A program made the translations under genes and the position numbers. A stretch of DNA of 64,000 nt, from NCBI RefSeq assembly GCF_030272615.1, contig NC_081405.1, forward strand, positions 477,489,508-477,553,507, given 5' to 3'. The notes under the pieces are model-generated. The model was not told the origin of the DNA, made no database searches, and saw nothing but the letters and a program-made list of their open reading frames with translations. This stretch comes from Cryptomeria japonica (Eukaryota; Streptophyta; Pinopsida; Cupressales; Cupressaceae). Below, piece by piece: positions 11,119 to 23,800 of the stretch (positions are counted from its first letter, which is position 1; each line of letters starts with the position of its first letter).

Positions 11119-12348
11119 TGTAAGTTAGGAAATAGGAAATCATCACAAGCAATATAAAAACTAATCATTAGCTCAGTCAAGAAAGCACAATTGCAATGAT
11201 CTATCCTAAACACATTCAATAGAGACATAAAGTAAAAACATTCAAAACTAGAAATTAAGCAAACCAAAGATGTGATTTGAATGCTCCTTCATGCGGCTCC
11301 ATTGTTCTTCTTTCCTCTTCAAATGATTTTGATTGTGGATCTCACCTACAAGTGCACACACATAATTGAAAGCAAGTAGACAAGATTATTGATCAAGAGT
11401 ACTAGAAATGTGATTGGTTAGAAATTTGATAGTCTGATTTTGTGATTATGTGATTGCAAAAGTGATTACCAATTAGCTTTGATTGATGAAGATCATCCAA
11501 TTTATAGATAAATTGGAGATAGGATCAAATTTAGCATGAAATGGATATTAGAAGCAATTGATTTCAAAATGGGAAAAATGAGTGAAAAGAAGAAGGTTAT
11601 GACACCTTGTATGTCATGAATTATGACATATTGCCAATGCAAAGCTTAGAGGACTAGAACCTTGAAATAGAAATAGACATTTAGGAATTTAGAAGAAATT
11701 AGAAAATTAGGTTAGAAATGATGACTTGGAAATTAGGAAATTGATGCAAATTAGGTAAATTAATTAATAATTTCTCATTCATTAATTAATTTACAAAAAT
11801 AGGAGGAATTAATTAGCCAATTAAATAAACATTTAATTGTGACAAGAAGACTTAGGATAAATAAATAAATTATTTAACCTAAAGGGAGAAATGACAAACA
11901 AGATTAAATAAATAAATCATAAAACCTTGGAAGATGAATTAGAAATGCAAGAACGACAATTAGGTCTTGATGTAAGATTGATTTGATATCGATTTGATCA
12001 TGATTTTGGATTGATAAATGATTTGATTGAGATTGGTTGACAAAAATCAATGACAAATTGACCAAATTGACATGATTGAAAAGGACAAGGATCAATGACG
12101 AATCGATCGCAATATGACAAGATTGACAAGGACAAAGATCGACCAAAATCATGACTGAAGATTGTTGTCAACAAGACCAAATTCGAAAGCGAGACAGATG
12201 AAGAAGAAGGACTCGATGCTCGTAAATGATAAAGACCAAGTGCATGACATAGGAGAAAATGTTAATGCGATGCAAAAACCTAAAATGAGGCAATGCGCAA
12301 ATGTTAAAGTATGATTCCGCAAGCGTTGACCATTTTTAGGTGTCTACA
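11119..12348 (-). repeat. Element B 5' LTR
   Basis: Direct repeat of 2582-3809, 1230 bases, TG...CA. By eye the two copies differ at about 20 positions, mostly transitions, plus one or two single-base indels. It is followed by the target duplication CTAAC. Confidence 0.95.
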
Positions 12349-12353
12349 CTAAC
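12349..12353. other. Target-site duplication of element B (right copy)
   Basis: CTAAC here equals CTAAC at 2577-2581. A perfect 5-bp duplication directly beside TG...CA ends is the expected product of LTR-element integration. Confidence 0.93.
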
Positions 12354-13710
12354 ATCCTATTTCCACTTCACCCATATGCATACATTAGTAATACTTTAAC
12401 AGGAACGTAAAGACTTACATGTTCAACATGCTTTACCACTTAATAGAGAATAACAAAGAATCATATGAAAAGCATCAGACATAACACACATATTTTTCAT
12501 GTGGAAACCCAACTGGGAAAAACCACGGTGGGGATGAATACCCACAAGTTGTTCTTTGAACCATTTTGAAGTCCGCTCTGTTAGGAGCCTAGGTTAGTTA
12601 AAGACTTTACAATAGGCTCTATTAGGAACCGATCTTGCTTGGGATCACCTGGTTAAGGGATGGCTAACATACTTGGTTAAGGGTTAAACCCGATTAAAGG
12701 TTACCTTGTTAGAGGATTTTTAGAACTCAATGATTTTGAGTCACCCTGTTAAAGGATTTACAACAAGTCGGTTAAAGCTACCATGTTAAGGGATTTACAG
12801 CAAGCTAGTTAAAGCTACCTTGTTAAGGGATTTTCCAACTATTGAAGTGGTTAGCAGTCAATAGGCATTACAATGATCTGGTAACAACACTCAATGCCAA
12901 TGCAGATCTGCTTCAGTTCCTTCCTTCTGCATTCACACTCTGCAAGTATCTATTCTCATATCTGGTCTGGCAAGAATCACGTATCTTTGCACTTAGATAC
13001 ACACACAACATTTGCCAACAACTTCAACATGAAAAACAACATCGGCTTTATAGAAAATAGATAGCTCGATAGCATAATCCCTAAACCCTAAATATTTAGG
13101 TTAAGCAATTTAGTCGGTTCAATCCTAACCATTGAACACTTTGCTTTGAATACAAAGGTCTTGAACAGATCTCAAGATGTTCTCCATCATTCATTCTTTA
13201 CCGCATCTTGGAGGCAATAACCCATCACGCGTTCTCCACCATTTGCAGAGACTTCACACATTCCTGAGGTAGATAGGATCAATCTCCTTCATGCAAGATC
13301 CTTCACATGCACAGAGATGATGTGGGAACACAATCTATTCTTCATTACAATGCTAGAAAAACACACAATGTCATCGGTTGAATCACATAGGCATAGAACA
13401 CTTCAACCAGAAACCCTGAAGCTAAGACTACCAACCGATATTTATACCATATGAAACCTTGATACAAAACGCTTCATATACTAATTCACATTCCAACATG
13501 CCAGTTCTCTTGGACAAACATGCAGCTTCACTTGTTCACATATACCGGTTCACATTTTCACATATACTGGTTCACATTTCAACATACCGATTCACTAAGA
13601 CAAACATACTGCTTCACTTTTTCACATATACTGGTTCACTCTTCATCATATTGACATCAATGACAACATACAATATCATCATGTCAACATACTCTGCACA
13701 TATGCCAACA
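12354..13710 (-). repeat. Element A 5' LTR, second part
   Basis: Continuation of the LTR broken at 2581, ending at the CA of 13709-13710. Its last ~950 bases match 1-956. It carries the box GGGAAAAACCACGG (12515-12529), which is shared with unrelated-looking copia LTRs later in the window. The full LTR was about 1.57 kb. Confidence 0.87.
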
Positions 13711-14346
13711 ACCTCATCTATCAATTCTATACAAGTCATTAGGGGGATGATGGTAACATTACCAGATTCAATTGCTTCATCTATCTCTCTTTTTCTTCTT
13801 CTTGCTAGGGGTTGTAGGAGCAGATGGAGCAGGATTCCTGTTCTGGGTAGGTTTTCTTACCGGAGGTGTAAATGTTGTTGTCACCTTTCTTACTAGCTTC
13901 CTCCTTGGTTCCACCTTCTTCTCTTCTACCGGAGGCTTGTCATATTTCTTCCTTTGTACCCTTCTGAATGTAAGAGGTTTATTATCCTCGACATCAGAAA
14001 TGCTAGGAGATATGAAAGTCTCAGGCCTCTTTACCTCAGGAGCACTTTTCACCACAGTTGTTGTAGTTGCCATTGCTGGTTGATCTACCAGTTTAGATCC
14101 AGAACCTAGTTTTGTATCTATCCTGTGAATTATATTTTAAATGAAGGTTGACATTTTGTCTATTTTATTTTCCCTAATTTTCTTTTTGAAGCCAATTTTA
14201 TCTTCAAGGGTCTTCTCCTCTATAGTGCCAAATTGTTTAGTCTTATCATCCAAAGGAGCATCAATCAACATTTTAGCATATAGTTCCAAGATGTTGTCAT
14301 CAACTTCATAACCCAATTTAGTGACCCATATTGTTCTAAGTTCTAT
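13711..14346 (-). pseudogene. Unassigned retroelement frame C, downstream part
   Basis: Minus-strand continuation of the frame at 24943-25735, separated from it by element D. It reads IWVTKLGYEVDDNILELYAK, a charged stretch (TIEEKTLEDKIGFKKKI), one stop after MSTFI, then a Thr/Val segment and a Lys/Arg/Pro-rich tail ending KKKKKRDR near 13777. After one frame change the sequence still reads openly (ESGNVTIIPLMTCIELIDE) up to the LTR of A, so A cut the gene. I do not recognise the protein. Its order (globular part, basic low-complexity part) resembles the frame in element N. A plus-strand frame here is a shadow. Confidence 0.6.
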
Positions 14347-17300
14347 TGGGACTCATAAAATTTGAGGAATTTGAGAGGCCCATTTCAAAATTTTGCTCCT
14401 ACAGTTTCAAAATAGCACTCAATTAATCAGCCCGAATGGCCTAGTTTGAAGAACTATAAAATGGAACCAAATGATTATCAAGAGGTAAAGCTTTGGAAAC
14501 TTGTTGTATGCCTTTCATTTGGCCTATGCAGTGTTCTAAAACTTTCAAATTTTAATTTAGATCAGTTTGTCAAGTACCCATTTCAAGGGGTGAGCTAAAA
14601 GTTGTTCATAAGTGCAAATTCAGATTTTATCAAATGACCTACTCTGAGTTGTTGCATTTCAGACCTAATTGACACACATGCCAAAGTGATTATTGTACTG
14701 AGTAGAAGATATATAGGTGTGTCCGCATATCAAGTTTCAAGTCCTAGTCAATTCATTTGACCAGTTTTCCAAGATGATTTCTTGAGCCATTTTGTTCAGT
14801 TTTTTGCACATTCGTTGTTACATCTGTTAAGTGGCTATTTTAATGAGCTCACCATTTGCACTCTATCAGCTTTCAGGTCAAACTGAACATTCCATGGTCT
14901 TCTTTGTACTTCAAGGTATCTATGCCCCAAATTTGGGGATTCATGGAGATTATCTGATATTTTTAGTAAAGGCATTTTGAGGTCCCTGCACATGGATTTT
15001 AACAGGTTCAAATGCTGATAGAGCCATTTAATCAACTTCATCCATTAATATCTCATCAGCCAGGATTCGTCATGAGGCCTAATTTTGCAGGGTGATATTC
15101 AATATATCAAACTACTTGTCCTTCAAATGGCGGGATACAAAAAGATATCTTAATCAGTTTTCAGAGCCAATTCTCGAAGCCATTTCAGTTTTTGGGCACA
15201 AGTGCCAGTGAGTTGCAGATCTCAATTGAATGATTTTAAAATGAAGCAAGTCAGCTCCAGAGGTATATTGAGGGTCTTTGAGGCATTTCAAAGGTTATTT
15301 AAATTTAAATGATTTTTTTTTTAACTAGGCCCACTTTGGGGCCCGATCTGGCTCATACCCGTGCATTAAATTTTTAAAGCAAAATGTTCTTCATCCTTGC
15401 TAATGCATGTCAGTACTAGCTTGGCCCATGTTATGACCCTTTATGTTTGGCATAAAAAAATTATTTATTATTCCTCTGCTATCATTGTCAAATCTGTTTG
15501 GGATAGCTGATCTGATCTGACATTAAATGCACCACTGTCAACCATTGTCAACTTGGTCTATCCTAATAATGTAAGTTTCTTATGTGGGCTGGATAGAAAC
15601 AAGGGAGGATTTTTTCTCCAGTCGGAAAGAACAAAAATGGATTGTTATTGTGATTTTCATGGTGCCTGTATATGCCACTGAATCAGTGGAGAACATAGAA
15701 GCATAGAGTTTTTTTTTAGAGAGAATCAAATAGAGAGCTTAATGTGGCCCCATTGAAAAATAATCAACATAAGAAAGAATTCATTCAACATCCTTTCCCT
15801 CTGAGCTTGATGATTCGGCCATGGGTCTGTGGTCAAGAATTTTATAGATTTGCAAAATATGGTATTATATAGTATACGATTTTAAAAATCCTTTGTGCCT
15901 TTTAGCATTGGTGTTAGAACTTTGTGATGTTTAAGGTGATGGAGAATTCAAATGGCATTATGGATATCCATACATTACTATTGTGCTAAACTTCAGCTAG
16001 GTGTCGGCTTTGTATTGTCTAATGAAATTCTATACTGTTACTCATGATGAACTTCAAGCAATCTGACCATGGGCAAAGTTCATTAGTTTCAAAGTAATCC
16101 GATGTTCCTCATCACAAAGTATATCAATATTGACAAAGTACTTTAGAAAATGGTGAGTAGAGAGTTTCTGAGGGCAAATAACTAAAATGATGGGGCATTT
16201 TTTTAGTTAGAAGGCACAAAGTACTTTTTTCATTGTGGGTGGGTCTTAAATGAAGCAAATTCAACAGCCATTTCCAGCATCTTCCCTGTTACATGGAGGC
16301 AAAGGTCTTCAGAATTGTCAAGCAACTGCAATCGGCAGGCCTAAAGCTACCTTCAATGCGACCTCTCCAACTTCCTCCCTGCTGTGCATGAACTCCCATG
16401 TGGATATATAAAAATGTTAAAACTTCCAAAGAAAAAATAATTAGCAGATGTTACACCGAGTCAAACAGCCTCTGCCAACCTCTTTCCTTCCGCAGGGTGG
16501 AATTTGTTGATAAAGCATTAGAAACTCTCATGTAAATGCAATTGGCGGCTTTCTGCTTACCTATGCGTGGGTCTGCGCATGAGGAAAAGGCCGTAGTAAC
16601 TCCCAAGCAAGCAAATGCCATGCTACCACCACCATTTCTTCCCTGCCCGCACCAGCCATGGGAGATAGAAGAAGGTTTTTGAAACTCTCAAAGAAGATGC
16701 TAGGATAAATAGGGGTTTGCACGAGGTAAGAAGAGAGTTTAGGTACTTCCCAGCAAATGCACATTGGCAGATGTCATTTTCATTTTCTCCCTCCTGCGCA
16801 ACACATTGGAAATGGCGAAAGCCATATATCCCACATGGGTTGTGGTTCAGGATTCATGTGGATTTAAATACAATGTTACTTACATTTATAGTGTCAAAAG
16901 CTAAGGGCTTTTGACAAGAAGGTAGCTCGTGACTGCTGGGGCCTAGGTGAGCACACATCCTGAGATACTTAAATTTTATTGGAAAGTGGCAGAAATGGTG
17001 AGTTAAAGGCCGAGTAGATTGGGCGGTGATCAAAGGATCCAATGATGGTCATTGATCCGTGATGGGAAACTCCTTGCTAGTTACCCATCACAGATCAGCA
17101 ACAAAGGTGCTAAGCAGACATTTATGGTTCCAGGCATGGTGAGGTGGCGGTCAGGTGGCACCCAGGTGGATTCCAAGCAAATTAAATTGTGACATGTGGC
17201 ATAGATGGATGCACATCAGAGGATAAAAATCAAAATTAAATATATAGTTTCAGACTATAGTGAAAATACAAATATTTAAATGATATCCCTCTTCGAGAAT

Positions 17301-18427
17301 TAATTCATTGACTATGTTATTTTTATCCAAATATACAAGTGTTATATGTTGTTGGAAAGCTCTCAAAATGATGAGTTCATTTTTGCAATCAATTTCAACA
17401 CATGCCAAACATTTTGAGATCTGTTTCCACGGGAATGATGCAAATAAATATTTTTAGTTGGGGAAAGAGGACACTTGGCAATTTGTGATGCAAATTTGGT
17501 CTTTTCCCTCTTCTTCATATTCTCAGTTCTTCACATTTGAAAGGGTTCCCAGGTTTTTTGAAAAAAATCTCCAAGGGAGAAATCTGAAATTGCAAGTTCC
17601 AGTGATGGCATTTTTCATTTTTTTGCAAATGACAGTGTGTTTCTTTTGGGTTTCCAGTGTTGTCTTTGTTGTAGGTTTTGTTTCAGTTTGCAGGTTTACA
17701 CATATGTAAGGCATGTGTGAGTTTCCACAAAATTATCTCCAAAATGGCATTTGAATTTATACAGTTCTAGATTATCAAGGATAATGTGAGGTGTCTCTTC
17801 CAGTCTTCTTTGAAAGTGTAATGTTTGTTTTTTGGGTATTCTTCTAGGAAGGATTTAAATCCTGAAACCCAACATTAATGCTTTTGAATGTGTATATTGG
17901 ATATGTAAGTACAATATTGTGACAAAGCAAAGGATTGTATTAATGTAATGCATTAATACATGAAAATTTAATGTTGAATGTAGATTGCAGCTAATATTTC
18001 TCCTCCAGTTTTATGCATGACTCTATGGTGAGGATAAGGCACTAGTCTTTTGTAATGTTGAAGGATTGTCAGAACATCAATTTTAAAATCAAATTAGAAT
18101 ATCTTTATTTTTTTGTTCTATGGTAATGTTCCACCTATCTCATGCTCCAGTTTAGCTGAGATGTCAATGTAGATCTATCCCATCTATAGTAACCTCCTTG
18201 TTGTTGAGCCTTTTGAGATTCATCTGCTTTCTATTGATGTTGTCTTGTGTGCAATGGGTCTGATTCAATGCATCAAAGGTACACCCACCTAGGTTTTGCA
18301 GAGCTTGAAGAGTAGAAGGATTTAAATCCTTGTTATGTTGTCCAAGTCCTGAAGTTCTTCATTGTATGAGATTAGCTATTCCATAGATAAATTGCAGGTG
18401 AACTTGGGTTACTCATTTTTGATACCA
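14347..18427 (+). repeat. Element D 5' LTR (4.08 kb)
   Basis: Long AT-rich direct repeat. I see no zinc finger, polymerase or other coding domain in it. Small frames such as 16561-16914 and 17458-17714 occur in both copies with the same words but are short, and 17458-17714 is open on both strands. At about four times the usual LTR length it is exceptional. Confidence 0.85.
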
Positions 18428-18434
18428 ACAAAAA

Positions 18435-18452
18435 TGGTGACTCTGTTGGGGA
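18435..18452 (+). other. Primer binding site of element D
   Basis: TGGTGACTCTGTTGGGGA starts seven bases after the LTR end ACCA. It resembles the TGGCGACTC...GGGGA primer sites of plant Ogre/Tat gypsy elements, reported to be tRNA-Arg. I am sure it is a primer site and less sure of the tRNA. Confidence 0.75.
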
Positions 18453-19163
18453 CTAACAGTGTCTTGTAATTGCGTTTTTCAGTAAAGTTGAGAGAAGTTG
18501 TATTCACCTTGTTGATTGCAATCAAACCCAAGAGTCTAGACAAACTTCATTTGTGTAAGAGTCTTAGATGTTTAGAAATCTAAAAGTTATTTTTTAGATT
18601 TGAAAGTGTATCCTAGAAGGTTTTTTTTGCTATGAAAGTTGAAAATGTTATGTGACTCTGCTGTGTGGAATGACCTAGAAATCTGAAATTGTTTCAAGAG
18701 TGAAGATCAGTGGTTGAAATTTTATTCCTCCTCAGGGAGGTGGCGACTCTATAAGAATGAACCTGAGATGTGGAGATCCCCTTCATATCTTCAATCAGAA
18801 GTAAAGTGAACAGCAGCAGCAAATATACCCAGGTATTCCTCATTTTTTTATGAGATAACTTTGTTCCTTATAAGGTGAAGAAAGTCACCAAGAAAAGGAA
18901 TGTTCGTTTTAAGGTTACATACTTCATTGAAATAAATTTCAGTCTGAAATATTGTGAGAAGTATGTCAGGTTATGAAGTTAATAACTGCATGTGTTTTGC
19001 AAAGTATTTATAAAATAGTAAAGATATATCACCATGATAATGGTTCAGTAAATGTTTCAATTTTGATGGATGTAGATGTGGTTCCTAGATCTAAAAGTCC
19101 TTTCTCAAATTTGAAAGAAATTTATAGGGGGATTGAAATATGTCTTCAAAAAATCTAGGATAA
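18453..19163 (+). other. Element D leader, with a possible frame start
   Basis: Mostly non-coding leader. A 61-codon plus frame (18973-19158) ends at the run CAAAAAAT just before the long frame opens in another phase. A one-base slip at this A run would join the two. This is suggestive only. Confidence 0.45.
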
Positions 19164-20630
19164 ATTCATCTTGCTTTTAAGAAAGAAAGTAGGGAAGAGA
19201 AAAGAAGAATCATCATATGTTTTTATGAAAGATTTATTGCTGCAATAAATGAGCTTCCAGTTGATGTTAGACCCCATGAGTCTGTTTGGATTGAGTTATT
19301 CTTAGAGCTTGATGAGCCCGACTCAATTAATTGGTCTACAACCTTGAGAGAAGAAAGTGTTGCACATATTAAAGAATGGATAGATGAGATTGAAGTAACT
19401 AAATTTGAAAATGCACATAGTATTGACTATAGTGATGGAGATGAATCCATGAGTGGAGATATCTCTTATGATGCTAAAGATGACTCTTATTCTCAACATG
19501 ATAGTGCATATGTGTATTCAGAGCAAGAAGAAAATTGTGAGAACATAAGTTGTTGTTCAAATAATCATGAGCCTGTTGAGGTTTCAGATTTGAACAATAT
19601 AGATCATCTTGTTGTTAATTTCAATCCACAAAGTGTTTGCAACCAAGGTTATGAAACTATGTTGCAACATATAGCAGCACTTTATGATCAACATGATAGA
19701 GGTTATGATGCAGATGCAAGTTGTTGTAAAGATAAAATAAATGTGCATAAAGACATGAGCATGAAAGATCTAATGCCTGCATTAGATTGGGACAATGTTT
19801 ACAACATAGAAGATAAAGCCCAGGAAAATGAAAATGAAGAAGAAGGTTCGCTAAGTAGTGAACAAATCTCAGAACTCTTAGTTGCTGATCTTAAGAGGTA
19901 TGCATCCAGAAATGTCCCCAATCTCTCATACCCAACCAGTATACATTTTAATACGAATGATATTTTTGAGGGTGTGAAGTATGATACATATGTTACTGAT
20001 TCTTTCCCTACATTTGATTTGACTAGTAGACAAGATGAAAATGCATATAAGGTTGATAGATGTGATAATGTGGATTCATATGCTGATATGAATTCATAAT
20101 TTGATATGCATTGTGTGGATCTTGCTTTTAAAAGGAATGACAAATATAAAGTAATTTTCCCATATTTGCAAGTGGTAAATGAACCATTGACAAATGATGA
20201 TCATGTGTTTTTACTTGTGCATAATGCTGATGAAAATTGTGATTAGCAAGGTGTTAGATTGCAGTCATTTTATGAGGAAATATTCCTCTCTAGTTTGCAA
20301 GCCATTATTATGGATGAGTGTTTTCCTCTTGTGCAAACTAGTGATCAAGATGTGCCTGATGTTCCCAGTTTTCATAGGGAGTTGGATTACTTTTCTTTTC
20401 AGCTGGGAAATAATTGTAAAGAGTATGACACTGTTATGTCATATAGTGATCAACACTTTTGGCATTTGTTTGGTTTTCAACAATTTGGTGATTGTCAACA
20501 TGCTGATCTTTTATGTGATGAGCTGATGAGAAGTTACAGCGTTTGTGATCAGGCAGATGTAAATGATGATTTCAACTTACCCTTGATTCATGGAAATGAG
20601 AATCATGTGTTTGATAGAGGTAAGAATTGA
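19164..20630 (+). pseudogene. Element D acidic frame of unknown function (~490 codons, two stops)
   Basis: I do not recognise this protein. A single plus-strand frame runs from after the stop at 19161-19163 to TGA 20628-20630. It is broken only by TAA 20097-20099 and TAG 20244-20246, with no frameshift; both would be Gln codons by one C-to-T change. The first ~75 residues look globular: RRIICFYERFIAAI, then ESVWIELFLELDEPDSINW, then KEWIDEIE. The rest is strongly acidic and rich in Tyr, His and Cys, with repeated D-x-D and H-D words. There is no CCHC knuckle, D-[ST]-G, YxDD or transmembrane segment. There is no ATG near its start, so the true start may be upstream or lost. It could be a drifted gag or a captured sequence. 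Confidence 0.6.
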
Positions 20631-20860
20631 ATCCATTTTTGATGGCCTGGGGCCATTTGTAAATAATATCTATATTGTACAATTGCTTTTCTTCAGTTGT
20701 GTGGTTTGTTTGGAATAAAGTACCTTGTTGTTTGGGTAGAATAAGGAACCCTTGTTTTTGAGAAGAAGAGAAGTGATTTGTTTTTGGGTGGTCTGCTCTA
20801 CCAAAGTTTCTAGATTCTTTTGTTGATCTTGCAATCAACCATCCCCAGTCAGAGCCACTA
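20631..20860 (+). other. Element D tail before the 3' LTR
   Basis: About 230 non-coding bases. A purine-rich stretch (GAGAAGAAGAGAAG, near 20759) lies ~100 bases before the LTR. The bases touching the LTR (CAGTCAGAGCCACTA) are not a convincing polypurine tract. Confidence 0.5.
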
Positions 20861-23800
20861 TGGGGACTCATAAAATTTGAGGAATTTGAGAGGCCCAATT
20901 TAAAATTTTGCTCCTGCACTTTCAAAATAGCACTTTATTAATCAACCTGAATGACCTAGTTTGAAGAATTGTAACATGGAGCCAGTTGATTATCAAGAGG
21001 TAAAGCTTTGGAAACTTGTTGTACACCTTTCATTTGGCCTATGCAGTGCTCTACAACTTTCAGATTTTATATTTAGATCAGTTTGTCAAGTACCCATTTC
21101 AATGGGTGAGCTAAAAGTTGTTCATAAGTGCAAATTCAGATTTTATCAAATGACCTACTCCGAGTTGTTGCATTTCAAACCTAATTGACACATATGCTAG
21201 AGTGATTATTGTACTAATTTGTAGATATATAGGTGTGTTTGCATATAAAGTTTCAAGTCCTAGTCAGTTCGTTTGACTAGTGTTCCAAGATGATTTCTTG
21301 AGCCATTTTGTTCAGTTTTCTGCACTTCCATTGTTACATATGTTAAGTGGCTATTTTCATGAGCTCACCATTTGCACTCTATCAACTTCTCGGTCAAACT
21401 GAACATTCAGATGGTTTTCTTTGTACTTCAAGGTATCTATGCCCCAGATTTGGGGATTCATGAAGATTATCTGATATTTTTAGTAAAGGCATTTTGAGGT
21501 CACTGCACATGGATTTTAACAGGTTCAAATGCTGACAAAGCCATTTAATCAACTTCGTTCGTTAATATCTCATCACCTAGGATTCATCATGAGGAGTGGT
21601 TTTGCAAGGTGATAGTCAATATATCAGACTACTTTTCCTTCAGATGGCGAGATACAGAAAGATGTTATAATGGTTTTTAGAGCCATTTCTTGAAGCCATT
21701 TCAGTGTTTTGGGAACAAGTGCCAGTAAGTTGCAGATCTCAGTTGAATGATAAGAAAATGAAGCAACTCAGCTCCAGAGGTATATTGAGGGTCTCTGAGG
21801 CATTTCAAAGGTCAATTGGATTTAAACAAAATTTATTTTAGCCAGACCCACTTTGGGGCCTCATCTGGCTCATACTCATGCATTAAAGTTTTAAAGCAAA
21901 ATGTTCTTCATCCTTGCTAATCCATGTCAGTACCAGCTTGGCCCATGTTATGACCCTTTGTGGTTGGCATAAAAAATTTATTTGTATTCCTTTGCTATCA
22001 TTGTCAAATCTATTTGGGATAGTTGGTCTGATCTGGCATTAAATGCACCACTATCAGTCATTGTCAACTTGGTCTATCCTGATAATGTCAATTTATTATG
22101 TTGGCTGGATAGAAACAGAGGAGGTTTTTTTCTCCAGTGGGAAAGAACAAAATGGATTGTTATTGTGCTTTTCATGGTGCTTGTATATGCCACTAAATCA
22201 GTGGAGAACATAGAAGCATAGAGTTTTTTTTTTGAGAGAGAAAATCAAATAGTGAGCTGAATGTGGTGCTATTGAAAAATAATAACATAAGAAAGAGTTC
22301 ATTCAACATCCTTTCCCTTTGAGCTTGATGATTCAGCCATGGGTCTGTGGTCAAGAACTTTATAGATTTGCGAATTTTGGTATTGTACAGTATATGATTT
22401 TGAAAATCCTTTGTGCCTTTTAGCATTGGTGTTAGAACTTTGTGGTGTTTATGGAGATGGAGAATTCAAATGGCATTATGGATATCCATACATTACTATT
22501 GTGCTAAACTTCAGCTAGGTGTGGGATTTGTATTGTCTAATGCAATTCTATACTGTTACTCATGATGAACTTCAAGGAATCTGACCATGGGCAAATTTCA
22601 TTAGTTTCAAAGTAATCCGATGTTCCTCATCACAAAGTATATCAATATTGACAAAGTACTTTAGAAAATGGCGAATAGAGAGTTTTTGAGGGAAAATAAC
22701 TGAAAGGATTGGGCAATTTTTAGTCAGAAGGCACAAAGTACTTTTTTCATTGTGGGCAAGTCTTAAATGAAGAAAATTCAACAACCTTATCCAGCATCTT
22801 CCCTGCTGCGTGGAGGCGAAGGTCTTCAGAACTATCAAGCAACTACAATCAGCAAGCCTAAAGCTACCTTCCACGCGACCTCTCCAGCTTCCTCCCTGTT
22901 GTGCATGAAGTGGCACGTGGATATGTGAAAAGGTTAAAAATTCCAAAGGAAAAACAATTAGAAGATGTTACAACAAGTCAAATAGCCTCTACCAACCTCT
23001 TTCCTGCCACCAGGTGGAATTTGTTAATAAGGCATTAGAAACTTTCATGTAAATGCAATTGGTGTCTTTCTCCTTGCCTGTGTGTGGGTCTGTGCATGAG
23101 GAAAAGGTCGTAGGAACTGCTAGGCAAGAAAATGCCATGCTACCACCACCATTTCTTCCCTTCCCGCACTAGCCATCAGAGATAGAAGAAGGGTTTTGAA
23201 ACTCTCAAAGAAGATGCAAGGATAAATAGGGGTTTGCATGAGGCAAGAAGAGAGTTTAGGTACTTCCCACCAAATGCACGTTGGCAAATGTCATTTTCAT
23301 TTTCTTCCTCTTGCACAACATGGTGGAAATAGCTAAAACCATATATCCCACATTGGTTGTGGGTTAGGATTGATGTGGATTTAAATACAAAGTTACTCAC
23401 ATTTATAGTGTCAAAATCTAAGGGCTTTTTACAAGAAGGCAGCTCGTGACCGCTGGGGCCCAGTCGAGCACGTGTCCCGAGATGTTTAAATTTTATAGCA
23501 AAGTGGCAGAAATGGTGAGTTAAAGGCTGAGTAGCTCAAGCAGTGATCAAAGGATCCAACGGTGGTCATTGATCCATCATGGGAAACTGCTCATCAGTTA
23601 CCCATCGTGGATCAACGACAAAGGTGCCAAGCAAACATTTACGAGTCCAAGCATGGTGAGGTGATGGTTAGGTGGTGCCCAGGTGGATTCCAAGTGAATC
23701 ATATTGTGACACGTGGCACAAATGGATACACAACAAAGAATAAAAATCAAAATTAAATAAATAGTTTCAAACTATAGTGAAAATGCAAAAATTTAAATGC

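Larger units (their letters stand above)
2582..12348 (-). mobile_element. Element B: complete non-autonomous LTR retrotransposon, 9.77 kb
   Basis: Two TG...CA LTRs of 1228 and 1230 bases flank an interior of 7.3 kb. The 5-bp target duplication CTAAC (2577-2581 and 12349-12353) is perfect. The primer site and the polypurine tract both place it on the minus strand. I see no gag zinc knuckle, protease, reverse transcriptase or integrase motif anywhere inside. The only coding matter is one long Gln/Pro-rich frame at 6022-8874. It must therefore have been mobilised by another element. The tRNA-Trp primer site, the LTR start word TGTAGACACC and the resemblance to solo LTR S suggest a gypsy Tat-like helper. 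That link is inferred. By eye the LTRs differ at about 20 sites, so it is the youngest datable insertion here. Confidence 0.93.

Noticed and set aside
13772-14083. Plus-strand hydrophobic frame of 103 codons that looks like a membrane protein.
   Set aside because: It is the reverse complement of the Lys/Arg/Thr-rich frame C on the minus strand, which has the better context.
17458-17714. Paired frames in both LTRs of element D (also 24001-24270) that might be a conserved small gene.
   Set aside because: Present twice only because the LTR is duplicated; hydrophobic on one strand and basic on the other, no domain, no independent evidence of selection.
18740-18760. A second primer-site-like word GGTGGCGACTCTATAAG in the leader of element D.
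   Set aside because: It lies 300 bases from the LTR end; the site at 18435 has the right position.
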